A stretch of DNA of 34,500 nt, taken from positions 1 through 34,500 of the forward strand of contig JAKIUF010000048.1 of NCBI GenBank assembly GCA_021647705.1. Direction: 5' to 3'. The stretch's first letter is position 1; each line of letters starts with the position of its first letter. Below, piece by piece: positions 17,771 through 30,203 of the stretch. The position numbers and the translations under genes were made by a program. The notes below the pieces were generated by a model, which worked only from the letters and a program-made list of their open reading frames with translations, did not search any database and had not been told where the DNA came from. The stretch comes from Gammaproteobacteria bacterium. Its GTDB lineage: Bacteria > Pseudomonadota > Gammaproteobacteria > SZUA-152.

Positions 17771-18020
17771 AAACAATCCCTGAAATGTTAGATATTGGGA
17801 ACATGGTAGTGAAAACCACCGGTACGGTCTAGCAACGGCGGATTATGATATTTCTGAAGATTTTTATTTTGCGGCTGGTACCCCATAGCGCCACTTGATA
17901 CGTTCATGATAACCGGCAATTTTGTCTGTTCCAAAAAAAAGAGAGAGCGCTGAAAACACTCCCTCTCTTTTTAAAACACTTTTTTGTAGCAAAATGACTA
18001 CACAGATGATTTTTTACATT
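17771..18020. other. Intergenic region between the lipoprotein gene and fba
   Basis: It holds the lipoprotein promoter region and the fba terminator (17933-17972). No gene is seen. Confidence 0.4.
17933..17972 (-). terminator. Rho-independent terminator of the tkt-gap-pgk-pyk-fba cluster
   Basis: On the minus strand AAAAAGAGAGGGAGTG pairs with CAGCGCTCTCTCTTTTT across a TTTT loop, with a few mismatches, and is followed by further T. It lies about 50 bases after the fba stop. Confidence 0.75.
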
Positions 18021-19058
18021 TTATTTGTAAAAACTAATCATCTTCTCCAGTGAAAGCGGGGTAATCTTCGCAGCATGCCCCTCACAGCCGAATGCTTCAA
18101 AACGGGCCTGACAGATGCTCTTCATGGCGGCTGTGGATTCCTTGAGGAATTTACGCGGATCAAAATTGGAGGGATTCTCCATCAAATGCCGACGCACTGC
18201 ACCCGTAGAAGCCATGCGCAGATCAGTGTCAATGTTGACTTTGCGTACACCATTTCTGATGCCTTCCTGGATTTCTTCCACAGGCACGCCATAGGTTTGA
18301 CCCATTTCGCCACCATGGCTATTAATGATTTCCAACCAGTCTTGGGGCACAGAAGAAGAACCATGCATCACCAGATGGGTGTTGGGAATCACTTTGTGGA
18401 TTTCTTTGATGCGGTCAATACGCAGCACGTCACCAGTGGGCTCTTTGGTGAATTTATAGGCGCCGTGTGAGGTACCGATGGCAATGGCCAGGGCATCCAC
18501 GCCGGTTTGCTCCACAAAGTCTTTGGCTTCCTGGGGGTCGGTGAGCAGCATATCAAGGTCAAGCTTGCCTTCGGCACCGTGGCCGTCTTCCTCACCCATT
18601 TCACCCGTTTCCAATGAACCCAGACAACCTAGTTCGCCTTCCACGGAAACACCGCCAGCGTGAGCCATTTTCACCACTTCAGCAGTAGTATTGACGTTGT
18701 ATTCAAAGCTGGAGGGAGTTTTCATGTCGGCTTCCAGAGAACCATCCATCATCACCGAGCTAAAACCGGACTGAATGGAGCGCAAACAGACCGCAGGCTC
18801 AGAACCGTGATCCTGATGCATGACGATAGGAATATGTGGATACTGCTCAACAGCGGCTGAAATCAGGTGACGGAGGAAAGGCTCTCCCGCATAAGAGCGT
18901 GCGCCAGCAGACCCTTGCATGATAACCGGGCTATTGACCTCATCAGCAGCCTGCATGATAGCGTGTACCTGCTCCATATTGTTGACATTGAATGCGGGCA
19001 TACCAAAATCGTTTTCGGCGGCGTAGTCCAGTAATTGACGCAGTGAAATAAGGGCCAT
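18021..19058 (-). CDS. fba: Fructose-bisphosphate aldolase, class II (Calvin-cycle subtype)
   Basis: FBA condenses glyceraldehyde-3-phosphate and dihydroxyacetone phosphate, reversibly, using Zn2+. The protein has 345 residues, starting [21 protein letters not shown]. The zinc site is visible in [18 protein letters not shown] and [16 protein letters not shown] is also conserved. This long form resembles the CbbA-type aldolase found with Calvin-cycle genes, but no RuBisCO is present here, so glycolysis/gluconeogenesis is equally possible. AGGAG lies before the ATG. It is the last gene of the five-gene block. Confidence 0.93.
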   Translation of the reverse strand: MALISLRQLLDYAAENDFGMPAFNVNNMEQVHAIMQAADEVNSPVIMQGSAGARSYAGEPFLRHLISAAVEQYPHIPIVMHQDHGSEPAVCLRSIQSGFSSVMMDGSLEADMKTPSSFEYNVNTTAEVVKMAHAGGVSVEGELGCLGSLETGEMGEEDGHGAEGKLDLDMLLTDPQEAKDFVEQTGVDALAIAIGTSHGAYKFTKEPTGDVLRIDRIKEIHKVIPNTHLVMHGSSSVPQDWLEIINSHGGEMGQTYGVPVEEIQEGIRNGVRKVNIDTDLRMASTGAVRRHLMENPSNFDPRKFLKESTAAMKSICQARFEAFGCEGHAAKITPLSLEKMISFYK

Positions 19059-19153
19059 CAGTTTCTCCTAAATATTTTTCCAAAAAAAATGTTAACAAAA
19101 ATACAAATAATATTAAAAATGATACAAAGCAAGTATCCGAAAAATCGATACTC

Positions 19154-20602
19154 TTAATCTGAGTTATTGGGCATTTCGTCTCCCACACGGACGATTTTCA
19201 TGGCATTGGTACCACCCAGCACACCCATCAAGTCACCCTTGGTAATAATGACCAGATCACCATCACGTACCACACCCCGACGTTTGAGTTCATCAATTGC
19301 CTCGTGATTTACCACGGCGTGATCCTTGCTGTCGGTATTAAAGCTGATAGGATAAACGCCACGGTACAGCGTCACCTTGCGTCGTGTACCGACGTGGCTG
19401 GTCAGTGCATAAATCGGGATGCCGGAGCTGATGCGTGACATCCACAGCGGTGTGGAGCCGGACTCGGTAAGTGAGGCGATAGCCTTTACACCAAGATGGT
19501 TGGCACTGTACATGGTAGCCATAGCGATGGCTTCGTCAACACGACCGAAAGACGTGTCAATACGGTGATCGGAGCGTATAGCCACATCCTGTTTTTCAGC
19601 CTCACGGCACACCCGGTCCATGGCTGAAACAGCCAGATCTGGATATTTGCCCATGGCCGTTTCTGCGGACAACATCACGGCATCAGTACCGTCGAGCACT
19701 GCATTCGCTACGTCGAAGACTTCCGCGCGAGTGGGAATCTGGTTTTCAATCATGGACTCCATCATTTGTGTAGCGGTAATCACCACCCGGTTCAGACGGC
19801 GCGCCCGCTTGATGATGTCTTTCTGCACTTGTGGCAGAGCAGCATCACCAATTTCCACACCCAGGTCTCCGCGTGCCACCATAATGGCATCTGAGGCAAG
19901 AATGATGTCATCAATGACATCCAGCGCCTCGGTGCGCTCAATTTTGGCAACGATACCGCCTTTTCCGCCAGCAGATTCCACCAGCCCTCGCGCCAGCTCT
20001 ACATCCGCAGCCGAACGAGGAAAGGAAATGGCCACATAATCAGCCTGCAAGGCCGCAGCGGTTTTAATATCTTCTTTGTCCTTCTCGGTCAGAGCGGGTG
20101 CCGATAGCCCTCCCCCCTGCCGGTTGATACCTTTTTTGTCTGAAAGTTTGCCGCCCACCTTAACCTTACAATGAATTTCGGCACCTTTGACTTCATCGAC
20201 CCAGAACACCATGCGACCATCGTCAAGTAATAAAACATCACCGCGACTCACGTCTCTGGGCAAATCTTTGTAAGCAATACCTACACGTTCCTGATTACCT
20301 GCATCCGGGGCACAGTCTGCATCAAGAATAAAAGTGTCACCGTCAGCCAGCATGATGGGCCCGTTTTTAAAGGAGTCGATGCGAATCTTTGGCCCCTGGA
20401 GATCAGCCAGCACACCCACTTGACGCCCGTGCGCGCGCGCGCGGTTGCGTACCGTTTCGGCGCGCGCGGTATGCTCCTCCGCCGTGCCATGGGAAAAATT
20501 AAGGCGTACCACATCGACACCAGCCTCGATGAGCTTGTCCAAGGCCTTGGGGTCATCCGTTGCCGGGCCCAGGGTTGCGACGATTTTTGTTCTTCTTTCC
20601 AA
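19154..20602 (-). CDS. pyk: Pyruvate kinase
   Basis: Pyruvate kinase makes pyruvate and ATP from phosphoenolpyruvate and ADP. The protein has 482 residues. It begins ERRTKIVATLGPATDD, a typical start, and contains LNFSHG, KIERTEALD, ARGDLGVE and TATQMMESM. The start codon read here is TTG at 20602, preceded by TGGAG 8 bases away; no better ATG exists upstream. Placing pyk between pgk and fba in a carbon-metabolism cluster is seen in several Gammaproteobacteria. Spacing to pgk is 48 bases, so co-transcription is likely. Confidence 0.93.
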   Translation of the reverse strand: MERRTKIVATLGPATDDPKALDKLIEAGVDVVRLNFSHGTAEEHTARAETVRNRARAHGRQVGVLADLQGPKIRIDSFKNGPIMLADGDTFILDADCAPDAGNQERVGIAYKDLPRDVSRGDVLLLDDGRMVFWVDEVKGAEIHCKVKVGGKLSDKKGINRQGGGLSAPALTEKDKEDIKTAAALQADYVAISFPRSAADVELARGLVESAGGKGGIVAKIERTEALDVIDDIILASDAIMVARGDLGVEIGDAALPQVQKDIIKRARRLNRVVITATQMMESMIENQIPTRAEVFDVANAVLDGTDAVMLSAETAMGKYPDLAVSAMDRVCREAEKQDVAIRSDHRIDTSFGRVDEAIAMATMYSANHLGVKAIASLTESGSTPLWMSRISSGIPIYALTSHVGTRRKVTLYRGVYPISFNTDSKDHAVVNHEAIDELKRRGVVRDGDLVIITKGDLMGVLGGTNAMKIVRVGDEMPNNSD

Positions 20603-20650
20603 GTCTGTTGCTCCAGGTGTGTCAGATCAAATTAAGTATAAGGCTATCTA

Positions 20651-21835
20651 TTAACTGTTAGCACGTTCTTCGAGAATTGCCACGGCCGGCAATTGCTTGC
20701 CTTCCAGAAATTCCAAAAATGCGCCGCCGCCGGTGGAAATGTAAGACACCTTGTCGGCAATATTGTATTTATCCACTGCGGCCAGAGTGTCGCCACCACC
20801 AGCAATGGAAAAGGCATCACTTTCAGCAATGGCCTGGGCAATGGCCTTGGTGCCTTCACCAAACTGATCAAATTCAAACACACCCACCGGACCGTTCCAG
20901 ACGATGGTCCCTGCGTTTTTCAGCACATCGGCCAAAGCCGCAGCAGAATCAGGACCGATGTCAAAAATCATGTCGTCATCGGTAACATCGGTGACATTTT
21001 TCAAAGTGGCTTCAGCGGTTTCGGCAAACTCTTTGGCACACACAACATCGGTGGGCACAGGAATATCACCATCGCGTGCCTGTGCATCAGCGGTCAGCTT
21101 TTTCGCCGTGTCCACCAGATCAGCTTCGTATAAGGATTTACCAACATTGTGGCCTTGCGCAGCAATAAACGTATTGGCGATACCACCGCCGACGATCAGT
21201 TGATCCACAATTTTGGACAATGACTCCAACACAGTCAGTTTGGTGGAGACTTTGGAGCCACCCACAATGGCCACCATGGGCCGGGCGGGATTATCCAGCG
21301 CCTTGCCTAATGCTTCCAGTTCACCCGACAACAGAGGACCGGCACAGGCTACAGGGGCAAATTTGGCCACACCGTGAGTCGAGGCCTGGGCGCGATGCGC
21401 GGTGCCAAAAGCATCCATCACAAAAACATCACACAGCTCAGCCATTTTCTTTGCCAGCGTATCGTCATTCTTTTTCTCACCGACATTGAAACGCACATTT
21501 TCCAGCAACACCAGATCACCGTCGTTCATGGGATCAATCCCTTTTTCGATCCAGTCCTTGACCATTTTCACTTCACGACCCAGCAGTGTGGCCATATGAC
21601 TTCCCACAGGAGCCATGGAAAACTCTTCGTTGAACTCACCTTCGGTGGGTCGTCCCAAATGAGACATCACCATAACTTTGGCACCCGCTTTCATGCAATG
21701 TTCAATAGTGGGCAATGACGCAAGGATACGCTTGTCACTGGTGACTTTGCCATCTTTGATAGGCACATTGAGATCCTGGCGGATCAGCACACGCTTACCG
21801 GCCAGATCCAGGTCAGTCATTTTTATTACGGACAT
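20651..21835 (-). CDS. pgk: Phosphoglycerate kinase
   Basis: Pgk interconverts 1,3-bisphosphoglycerate and 3-phosphoglycerate with ADP/ATP. The protein has 394 residues. Motifs include the N-terminal [39 protein letters not shown] and the C-terminal GGGDTLAA. A strong AGGAGT precedes the ATG. A dispersed palindromic repeat lies in the gap before it, downstream of gap. Confidence 0.97.
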   Translation of the reverse strand: MSVIKMTDLDLAGKRVLIRQDLNVPIKDGKVTSDKRILASLPTIEHCMKAGAKVMVMSHLGRPTEGEFNEEFSMAPVGSHMATLLGREVKMVKDWIEKGIDPMNDGDLVLLENVRFNVGEKKNDDTLAKKMAELCDVFVMDAFGTAHRAQASTHGVAKFAPVACAGPLLSGELEALGKALDNPARPMVAIVGGSKVSTKLTVLESLSKIVDQLIVGGGIANTFIAAQGHNVGKSLYEADLVDTAKKLTADAQARDGDIPVPTDVVCAKEFAETAEATLKNVTDVTDDDMIFDIGPDSAAALADVLKNAGTIVWNGPVGVFEFDQFGEGTKAIAQAIAESDAFSIAGGGDTLAAVDKYNIADKVSYISTGGGAFLEFLEGKQLPAVAILEERANS

Positions 21836-21921
21836 GTCTAACTCCTAATCTTATATTTTGAAAACCATTTGCCAAATAATCTCAGGAAATTTGGCAAATA
21901 ACTTTCCCATCACAAAAGTCA

Positions 21922-21993
21922 TTAACGCAGAGGCCGCAAAAGCGCAAAGAACGCTTATTGCGTCCTTCGCGGCTTTGCGATCTTTGCGTTAAC
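21922..21993. repeat. Dispersed GCAGAG/CTTTGCG palindromic repeat between gap and pgk
   Basis: TTAACGCAGAGGCCGCAAAAG on the left pairs imperfectly with CGGCTTTGCGATCTTTGCGTTAA on the right, ending in perfect TTAACGCA/TGCGTTAA. It belongs to the family at 142-179, 3946-4024 and 29745-29775. It lies within the glycolytic block, so it may act as a transcript hairpin between gap and pgk. Confidence 0.75.
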
Positions 21994-22010
21994 AATACAA
22001 ACCTGAACGA

Positions 22011-23018
<1,008 letters not shown>

Positions 23019-23067
23019 TCAAAAGTGTACTAAAAATAAAAAATGTTACAAAAATTCATTTTCCCCA

Positions 23068-23091
23068 TCATTCCGGCCTGTACCGGAATGA
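23068..23091. repeat. TCATTCCGG hairpin between tkt and gap
   Basis: TCATTCCGG (23068-23076) and CCGGAATGA (23083-23091) form a perfect 9-bp stem with loop CCTGTA. It is related to the repeat at 3841-3866. Lying just after the tkt stop, it might also act as a transcript hairpin. Confidence 0.65.
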
Positions 23092-23114
23092 CAGGGAATT
23101 AAATAAGCGCTTTC

Positions 23115-25091
<1,977 letters not shown>

Positions 25092-25543
25092 GTGATTCTC
25101 CTAAAAACAAGTTCAAAAAATGTAAACAATCTTCGTTGCAGCAACATGAACGATTCGCCGCGTAAAACCCTTGGGTGACCAGTGATAAATGCAACCAGTT
25201 ATAACAAAGGCCTAAAAAATTCGTCGTAATGCGTAATAAATCGCAAGAGTTTTGCTGTTATAAACAACAGATAGAGGAGTTCGCGAGGCAAACCCAAGGA
25301 ACGGTTAACCCATCCAGGGTTAACGACAGAATTATGGTGTCGTTGTTAATCTCCTCCCTCCAGGCTGGCGCACCCAATACAGCTGTTGTGTTGTGTACCG
25401 CCAAGCCTCCCCCCAACTCCCCCCACTTCAATCAGGCTTAACGCCGGGGGGAACCTGTAATTGTCCTCGATCATCGCCATCAGAGCAAGAGCTGATCCAG
25501 CAAGGCGTCAAAAAGCCGTCACCCCAGCCAATGCTAACCAGCA
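25092..25543. other. Long leader/intergenic region upstream of tkt
   Basis: About 450 bases lie between the thioredoxin-fold gene and tkt, both on the minus strand. The far part is C-rich on the plus strand (two runs of six C near 25411-25426, and GGGGGG at 25446-25451). The middle carries overlapping inverted repeats (25273-25356). No protein gene is supported. Confidence 0.5.
25273..25356 (-). promoter_or_regulatory. Candidate structured leader RNA or operator upstream of tkt
   Basis: Three inverted-repeat pairs nest here: GAGGAG with CTCCTC at the outer ends (near 25275 and 25351); AACGACA (25322-25328) with TGTCGTT (25338-25344); and GTTAACCC (25304-25311) with GGGTTAAC (25317-25324), perfect with a 5-base spacer. 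If transcribed with tkt they could form a three-way junction; as DNA the last pair could be an operator. No known riboswitch class is recognised. Confidence 0.4.
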
Positions 25544-26104
25544 TTATTCAGCCATTTCCTTCCATTTGATGGAACAACCCATACTGGGTACCTGCTCTAC
25601 CGGTCCCTTGCCAGTTTGCGCCACCTGCTTCATGGCCTCAAACAAGTCACGCCGCGCACCTTCGACGGCTTCTTTGCGACTTTCATCCAGTCGACCGCGA
25701 TATTGTAGCTGTAGATCCGCGTTGTAGCCGAAAAAATCCGGGGTGCAGACAGCACCGTAATTTTTCGCGACTTCCTGTGTTTCATCAATGAGATAAGGAA
25801 AAGAAAAATCAAATTCGCGGGCAACAGCCTGCATGTTTTCAAAAGAGTCTTCCTCGTACTCTGTAGGGTCATTGGACATAATGGCCACAGTATTCACACC
25901 CAGCGTTTTTAATTCCTGGGTATCCCGCACAATACGGTCGAGAATGGATTTCACATAAGGGCAATGATTACAAATAAACATCACCAGCAGCCCTTTTTCT
26001 CCTGCACAATCGTTCAAACTCCAGGTCTTGCCATCGACACCCGGCAGGGCGAAATCAACGGCAGGCTGGCCAAAGTCACAAATCGGTGTTTCTGTTCTAA
26101 CCAT
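25544..26104 (-). CDS. Thioredoxin-fold redox protein with CNHC motif (AhpC/TSA-like)
   Basis: A 186-residue cytoplasmic thioredoxin-like protein. It begins with a PAVDFALPGVDGKTWSL strand pattern as in AhpC/TSA and TlpA proteins, then MFICNHCPYVK with C45/C48. CNHCPYVK is typical of a bacterial thioredoxin-family group of unassigned function. A cis-Pro-like CTPDFFGY follows. No signal peptide is visible. The role could be peroxide reduction or disulfide handling, but it is not known. The stop lies 452 bases upstream of tkt on the same strand, and trhP starts divergently 203 bases away. Confidence 0.8.
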   Translation of the reverse strand: MVRTETPICDFGQPAVDFALPGVDGKTWSLNDCAGEKGLLVMFICNHCPYVKSILDRIVRDTQELKTLGVNTVAIMSNDPTEYEEDSFENMQAVAREFDFSFPYLIDETQEVAKNYGAVCTPDFFGYNADLQLQYRGRLDESRKEAVEGARRDLFEAMKQVAQTGKGPVEQVPSMGCSIKWKEMAE

Positions 26105-26307
26105 GCGGGACTCTCCTTCCTTCTATATCTGTTTAATATCTGCCCACTTTCAGCCATGCTGAGGCGCAATGCTTATTGTGGACAAAAAGTAAATTCGGGC
26201 GGCCATCATACACGAAGAGACTAGCGGTGCTTACTTTACGCCCCGGCATGATACAATGCCCGCCCTTTTATTCTGTATTACCTCGCGCGCTCCGCACCTA
26301 TTATCCA

Positions 26308-27669
26308 ATGAACAAACGACCTGAACTGCTTTCTCCCGCTGGCACCTTAAAAAACATGCGCTACGCCCTGGCCTATGGCGCTGATGCCGTATATGCCGGT
26401 CAGCCGCGTTACAGCTTGCGTGCACGCAATAATGATTTCGACCTCGCCAACTTGAAAACCGGCATCGACGAAGCTCATGCGCAAGGCAAAAAACTGTTCG
26501 TAGCCAGCAATATTTCACCACACAACACCAAAATTGCCACTTACATGAAGGACATGGCACCGGTAATCGCCATGCAACCCGACGCACTGATTATGGCCGA
26601 CCCTGGCCTGATCATGATGGTACGCGAACGCTGGCCGGAGATGCCTATTCACCTGTCAGTACAGGCCAACACCGTTAATTACGCCACAGTACAATTCTGG
26701 CATTCGTTAGGCATTGAGCGAGTGATTCTCTCGCGAGAATTATCCCTGGATGAAATCGCCGAAATCCGACAGCAATGTCCGGACACCGAACTGGAAGTGT
26801 TTGTACACGGCGCATTATGCATCGCCTATTCAGGGCGCTGCCTGTTGTCGGGTTATTTTAATCACCGTGACCCCAATCAAGGCACCTGCACCAACTCCTG
26901 CCGCTGGGACTACAAAGTCTCCGCCGCCACGGAAGATGCCACGGGTGATCTGCACATTGCCACACCAGTAAAAACCAATGCGCCCATCAACAATGCCGCC
27001 TGCGGTGGTGCTCCCCGGCACCCTGCTGCCGACCAGCCCGTACTCATCGAAGAACCCGGCCGCCCCGGTGAACTCATGGCGATGGAAGAAGACGAGCACG
27101 GCACTTACATCATGAATTCAAAAGACCTGCGCGCAGTGGAGCATGTGCAACAACTAGTGAAAATGGGTATCGACTGCCTCAAAATCGAAGGCCGCACCAA
27201 ATCGCACTACTACGCTGCACGTACCGCACAGGTTTATCGACAAGCCATTGATGATGCTGTTGATGGCAAAGCGCTTGATCCACAGTTATTGGGCGTACTC
27301 GAAGGGCTGGCTAACCGTGGTTACACCGATGGCTTTTACGAACGCCACCATAGCCACGAAACCCAAAACTATCTCGCCGGGCATTCGCGCAGCAGCAAAC
27401 AACAGTTTGTCGGCGAAATTATCCGCATCGATAAAAAACGCGGATTAGCCGAAGTTGAAGTAAAAAATAAATTTTCAGTGGGAGACACATTGCAATTAAT
27501 CCATCCCGACGGTAATCGTGATGTAGTGTTGTCACACATGAGTAACCTTAAAAACCAACCAATGGACGTAGCCCCCGGTAGTGGCCACCAAGTATTGATT
27601 CCCTGGGATACGCAGAGTAATGAGCAAAACTCCGACGGGCTGGGGTTACTTGCACGTTATCTGGCATGA
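26308..27669 (+). CDS. trhP: TrhP (YegQ), peptidase U32 family, tRNA 5-hydroxyuridine synthesis
   Basis: TrhP/YegQ takes part in forming 5-hydroxyuridine at tRNA position 34, upstream of cmo5U, using prephenate. The 453-residue protein closely follows E. coli YegQ throughout: RPELLSPAGTLKNMRYALAYG near the start, HLSVQANTVNYATV, then the U32 signature HGALCIAYSGRCLLSGY with four conserved cysteines, CTNSCRWDY, and TYIMNSKDLRA. ATG 26308 is chosen because homology starts there; the in-frame reading from 26176 adds a non-homologous leader. A clear terminator follows. Confidence 0.94.
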   Translation: MNKRPELLSPAGTLKNMRYALAYGADAVYAGQPRYSLRARNNDFDLANLKTGIDEAHAQGKKLFVASNISPHNTKIATYMKDMAPVIAMQPDALIMADPGLIMMVRERWPEMPIHLSVQANTVNYATVQFWHSLGIERVILSRELSLDEIAEIRQQCPDTELEVFVHGALCIAYSGRCLLSGYFNHRDPNQGTCTNSCRWDYKVSAATEDATGDLHIATPVKTNAPINNAACGGAPRHPAADQPVLIEEPGRPGELMAMEEDEHGTYIMNSKDLRAVEHVQQLVKMGIDCLKIEGRTKSHYYAARTAQVYRQAIDDAVDGKALDPQLLGVLEGLANRGYTDGFYERHHSHETQNYLAGHSRSSKQQFVGEIIRIDKKRGLAEVEVKNKFSVGDTLQLIHPDGNRDVVLSHMSNLKNQPMDVAPGSGHQVLIPWDTQSNEQNSDGLGLLARYLA

Positions 27670-27723
27670 CTAACACACCTGAATAAAAAAACAGGTGACC
27701 CGGAAACATTAACCTACTGATGA

Positions 27724-27755
27724 AAAAAGCCGCGCCCAAACTGGACGCGGCTTTT
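27724..27755. terminator. Bidirectional terminator between trhP and the carbonic anhydrase gene
   Basis: AAAAAGCCGCG (27724-27734) and CGCGGCTTTT (27746-27755) form a perfect 10-bp stem with A and T tails. It serves trhP (+) and perhaps the convergent carbonic anhydrase gene (-). A weaker CACCTG...CAGGTG hairpin lies at about 27676-27697. Confidence 0.85.
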
Positions 27756-27812
27756 GATCTACTGCTTAAAGATGCGAGGGGTTCGCTATGCTTCTCATTT
27801 TACATCAGCGAA

Positions 27813-28571
27813 TCACATCGCCCTCAGTTCCCGTGCGTGAACGGGTTGCACGGGACGAGCATTGCTGCCAATGACTTTGGCAAACTGTTTGATTTGCGCA
27901 TTAGAAGCTTCAATAGGTGTTTTCAACACCATCCACTTTACACCTTCACTACAGGGTGGGGTGGTTAACGAACCATTGAAACTGTAATAGCTACGGTCAG
28001 CTGGTAATAGCTCAGCCGCGTTAACACTTACCGATGCCAACATTTTCTTATCGCCCGCTTTATTCGGCATATGCTCCCAAATTTTGTCCAGCGCCGTATT
28101 TTTAGCACCTTCCTTGGTGAACACGCCCACTACTGCTAGCTGCCCTTTGGCATTTTTATGTACCAGGTGCATCTCTTTGGGAAAAGCTTTGCCGTCCACG
28201 ATATTTTCACTGGGAGTGTGAAAATGAAACTGTAAGAGTTCATATTTCTCCCCACCCACAGTAATACTACTACCCGCAGCGTGATTCACTTGAATAGTAT
28301 GGCCGTTATTGAGAATTTCCAGACTACTGGGCTTATAATCAAATTGAATAACAGGCAAGTTTGATATTTTTGCGCCACTGATGTTAACCGGCGATTGCTC
28401 TTTACCTTTGCCGCAAAGCGCAAACTCCTTACTGATATTGACCCAATGCTCAGGACCAGCATGGCCAGTATACCCCCAACCACTATCATGGCCATCACCA
28501 GCAATCGCGCCCATAGGCACGGAAGTAATTATGGCAGTAAAAAAAACTACAGTTGTTATGGTTTTAATCAT
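27813..28571 (-). CDS. cah: Periplasmic alpha-carbonic anhydrase
   Basis: The enzyme interconverts CO2 and bicarbonate. The 252-residue protein has a signal peptide (about 24 residues, ending GAIA). It shows WGYTGHAGPEHW, QSPVNIS, and the zinc histidines H116 and H118 in FHFHTPSEN and H135 in EMHLVHKN. SLTTPPCSEG and C53 likely form the conserved disulfide. A periplasmic enzyme may help supply inorganic carbon or buffer pH. It is convergent with trhP and separated from it by a terminator. Confidence 0.94.
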   Translation of the reverse strand: MIKTITTVVFFTAIITSVPMGAIAGDGHDSGWGYTGHAGPEHWVNISKEFALCGKGKEQSPVNISGAKISNLPVIQFDYKPSSLEILNNGHTIQVNHAAGSSITVGGEKYELLQFHFHTPSENIVDGKAFPKEMHLVHKNAKGQLAVVGVFTKEGAKNTALDKIWEHMPNKAGDKKMLASVSVNAAELLPADRSYYSFNGSLTTPPCSEGVKWMVLKTPIEASNAQIKQFAKVIGSNARPVQPVHARELRAM

Positions 28572-29122
28572 TATGCTTTCTCCTTGTTTTACTTGTCGGG
28601 CAAATGGAAGCCTGTTTTTTTTTGCCTCTCTAAAAAACGAGTGAGCAACACAGATCTAATATGCTTTACGCACGACAAGAATATTTCCCAATACTTAAAT
28701 AAATCTGAAGCATAGGTTGTGAGCAAAAACCAATAAGCTCACGTAACCCCCCCAAACTAATATTGACATAAATACGCGGGTATTAAAAAACAGAAAGCCC
28801 CCACAACCGAAATAATTGTTGAGCACTGCTGGAACAAACAATGTGTTGTGAGCGCAAACAACGGCTGCAAAAAAAAGAAAACGAAAAAGAAAGAAAAACA
28901 CACAACATTGCGCGCTTTAGATTTCGCCTTTGCAATCTCTTTGGTTAAGAAAGCACCCAAGCAATCGATTTTGTCGCTTTAGATTTTTTTGGCTAGAAAT
29001 AGCCTGATTCACCTTGCGTTAAACCTGGATTAATTCAGGTTAAATACTCAGTGATTTTTTAGAAAGGGGCATTTTCAACCCCCTGACTCATCTTGAAGAG
29101 AAAATAGTAAAAAGAGTGTCGA
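28572..29122. other. AT-rich intergenic region with repeats
   Basis: No gene is supported. A 12-base direct repeat, CGCTTTAGATTT, occurs at 28913-28924 and 28975-28986. ACACAACATTGC around 28900 recurs near 29908. AACCTG...CAGGTT forms a small hairpin near 29025, and GGGG...CCCC at 29066-29083 may terminate the minus-strand gene ending at 29123. The short minus-strand frames here are Phe-rich, driven by A-runs, and look like chance. Confidence 0.5.
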
Positions 29123-29545
29123 TCATTCAGCAGACACATTAGGATCAGCTAATATTGCACCCGTAACGATCACCAACCCGCGCGCCAATAAAATACCGAT
29201 ACCCTGCGAGCGATGATCGCGACGCGCCGCCGCCATCTCCTCTGGGTCCACAGCCTGTTTAGATGAACGTAACATCTTCAATACCGTCTGCACCTGAATC
29301 ACATACAGCACATAGAGGGTGATAATCAGCCCGAAGTGCATCCACACACCAAAAGAAAGGATATCGCCATTATCGATCAGCCGCGCCTTCCAATCTCGTG
29401 TAGACACCAGATAAAAAGGCATAGCCACATCAAAACAGATGATAAAAACCATTACCGACATATGAAAACGCCGCAAGTGACGCCATTTATACGCCACCAA
29501 CATCAACAAATAAGTCAAAAAGGCAGCAATAATTGGGCCGGTCAT
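29123..29545 (-). CDS. Small integral membrane protein of unknown function
   Basis: A 140-residue protein with about four hydrophobic segments: GPIIAAFLTYLLMLVAY, then SVMVFIICFDVAMPFYLV, WMHFGLIITLYVLYVIQV and GIGILLARGLVIVTGAIL. Histidines sit near two helices (RRFHMSV and WMHFGL), which recalls heme- or metal-binding membrane proteins such as DUF420, but no clear family match can be claimed. It stands alone. A GGGG...CCCC hairpin follows the stop. Confidence 0.6.
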   Translation of the reverse strand: MTGPIIAAFLTYLLMLVAYKWRHLRRFHMSVMVFIICFDVAMPFYLVSTRDWKARLIDNGDILSFGVWMHFGLIITLYVLYVIQVQTVLKMLRSSKQAVDPEEMAAARRDHRSQGIGILLARGLVIVTGAILADPNVSAE

Positions 29546-29744
29546 TTCAGGATTCGCTCAAATAATAAAATATCGGCGTAGTCTACCACCTTGGTAGTGA
29601 TAAATGAGTTACCTGTATTGGATAAGGTCTTTCTATGCGGCAAATAAGACCCGTGCTGACTTATCCAGGCAAAATCATTGGCTTGGCTTGGCGTGATGCG
29701 GTGGGGCTCAGGGGCTAACGTCAGAGGCCAAATAATGAAAATCC

Positions 29745-29775
29745 AACGCAAAGGCGCAAAGACTCAGAGGGCGCA
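29745..29775. repeat. Dispersed AACGCAAAGGCGCAAAG repeat, half copy
   Basis: AACGCAAAGGCGCAAAGACTC then AGAGGGCGC matches the left arm of the family at 3946-4024 and 21922-21993. The opposite arm is absent or decayed. Confidence 0.6.
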
Positions 29776-29845
29776 TAAGGGTTAGAGAATAACGAACCGC
29801 AGAATTCCTACGCTCTTTCTCCCGTGTCGAAGGGAAGCAAAATGA

Positions 29846-29953
29846 TGTTGTGTATGGCAACAGGCCGTTTCAATAGACACAACACAATTTGTGTTTAGTC
29901 AGCTAAACACAACATTGCTTGTGCCGGATAAAATGTGAGCCCGGCATACACAA
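29846..29953. repeat. Cluster of three hairpins built on TTGTG/CACAA
   Basis: H1: TGTTGTGT (29846-29853) with ACACAACA (29877-29884). H2: TTGTGTTTAG (29889-29898) with CTAAACACAA (29903-29912), a perfect 10-bp stem with loop TCAG. H3: TTGTGCCGG (29919-29927) with CCGG (29941-29944) and CACAA (29949-29953). The three lie in tandem without a reading frame. It could be a non-coding RNA, a protein-binding array or a mobile-element trace. Confidence 0.5.
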
Positions 29954-30203
29954 AACTGCTTTACGGGGTCAGCCCCGCGCGACTTGAATAATCACACGAT
30001 GGATTGCGAAGCCTGTATCCGCATTTCTATGAGGTTTCTAAAAGCACCTCATATAAAACTGCGGCTAGCAAAACCTCAAAACTTATTGATTTGCGGGTAC
30101 CAGAGTAAAGAGGGGGAGAAAAGCTCCAGCCTACTAATACAGCCAACCTGCTAGCGTTGGCTATTATGGAAATACAGAAAAGACTGTAACGTATTGATTT
30201 GAA

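Larger units (their letters stand above)
29546..30203. other. Non-coding region rich in inverted repeats
   Basis: No protein gene is supported. It contains a CTACCA...TGGTAG hairpin at 29583-29597, a dispersed repeat half at 29745-29775, the TTGTG/CACAA hairpin cluster at 29846-29953, GGGG...CCCC at about 29965-29976, ATGAGGT...ACCTCAT at 30029-30052 and GCCAAC...GTTGGC at 30142-30161 (possibly the tRNA-Phe terminator). Confidence 0.55.

Noticed and set aside
25405-25455. G-quadruplex in the tkt leader
   Set aside because: There are two G6 runs on the minus strand, but not four well-spaced runs, so a quadruplex is doubtful.
25092-25543. TPP riboswitch upstream of tkt
   Set aside because: Transketolase uses thiamine diphosphate, so a TPP element was sought. 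The conserved CTGAGA and ACC-TGATCTGGATAATGCCAGCG elements are absent.
28695-28960. Phe-rich minus-strand reading frames as a membrane protein
   Set aside because: They are produced by A- and T-runs, lack a ribosome site, overlap each other in different frames and show no family feature.
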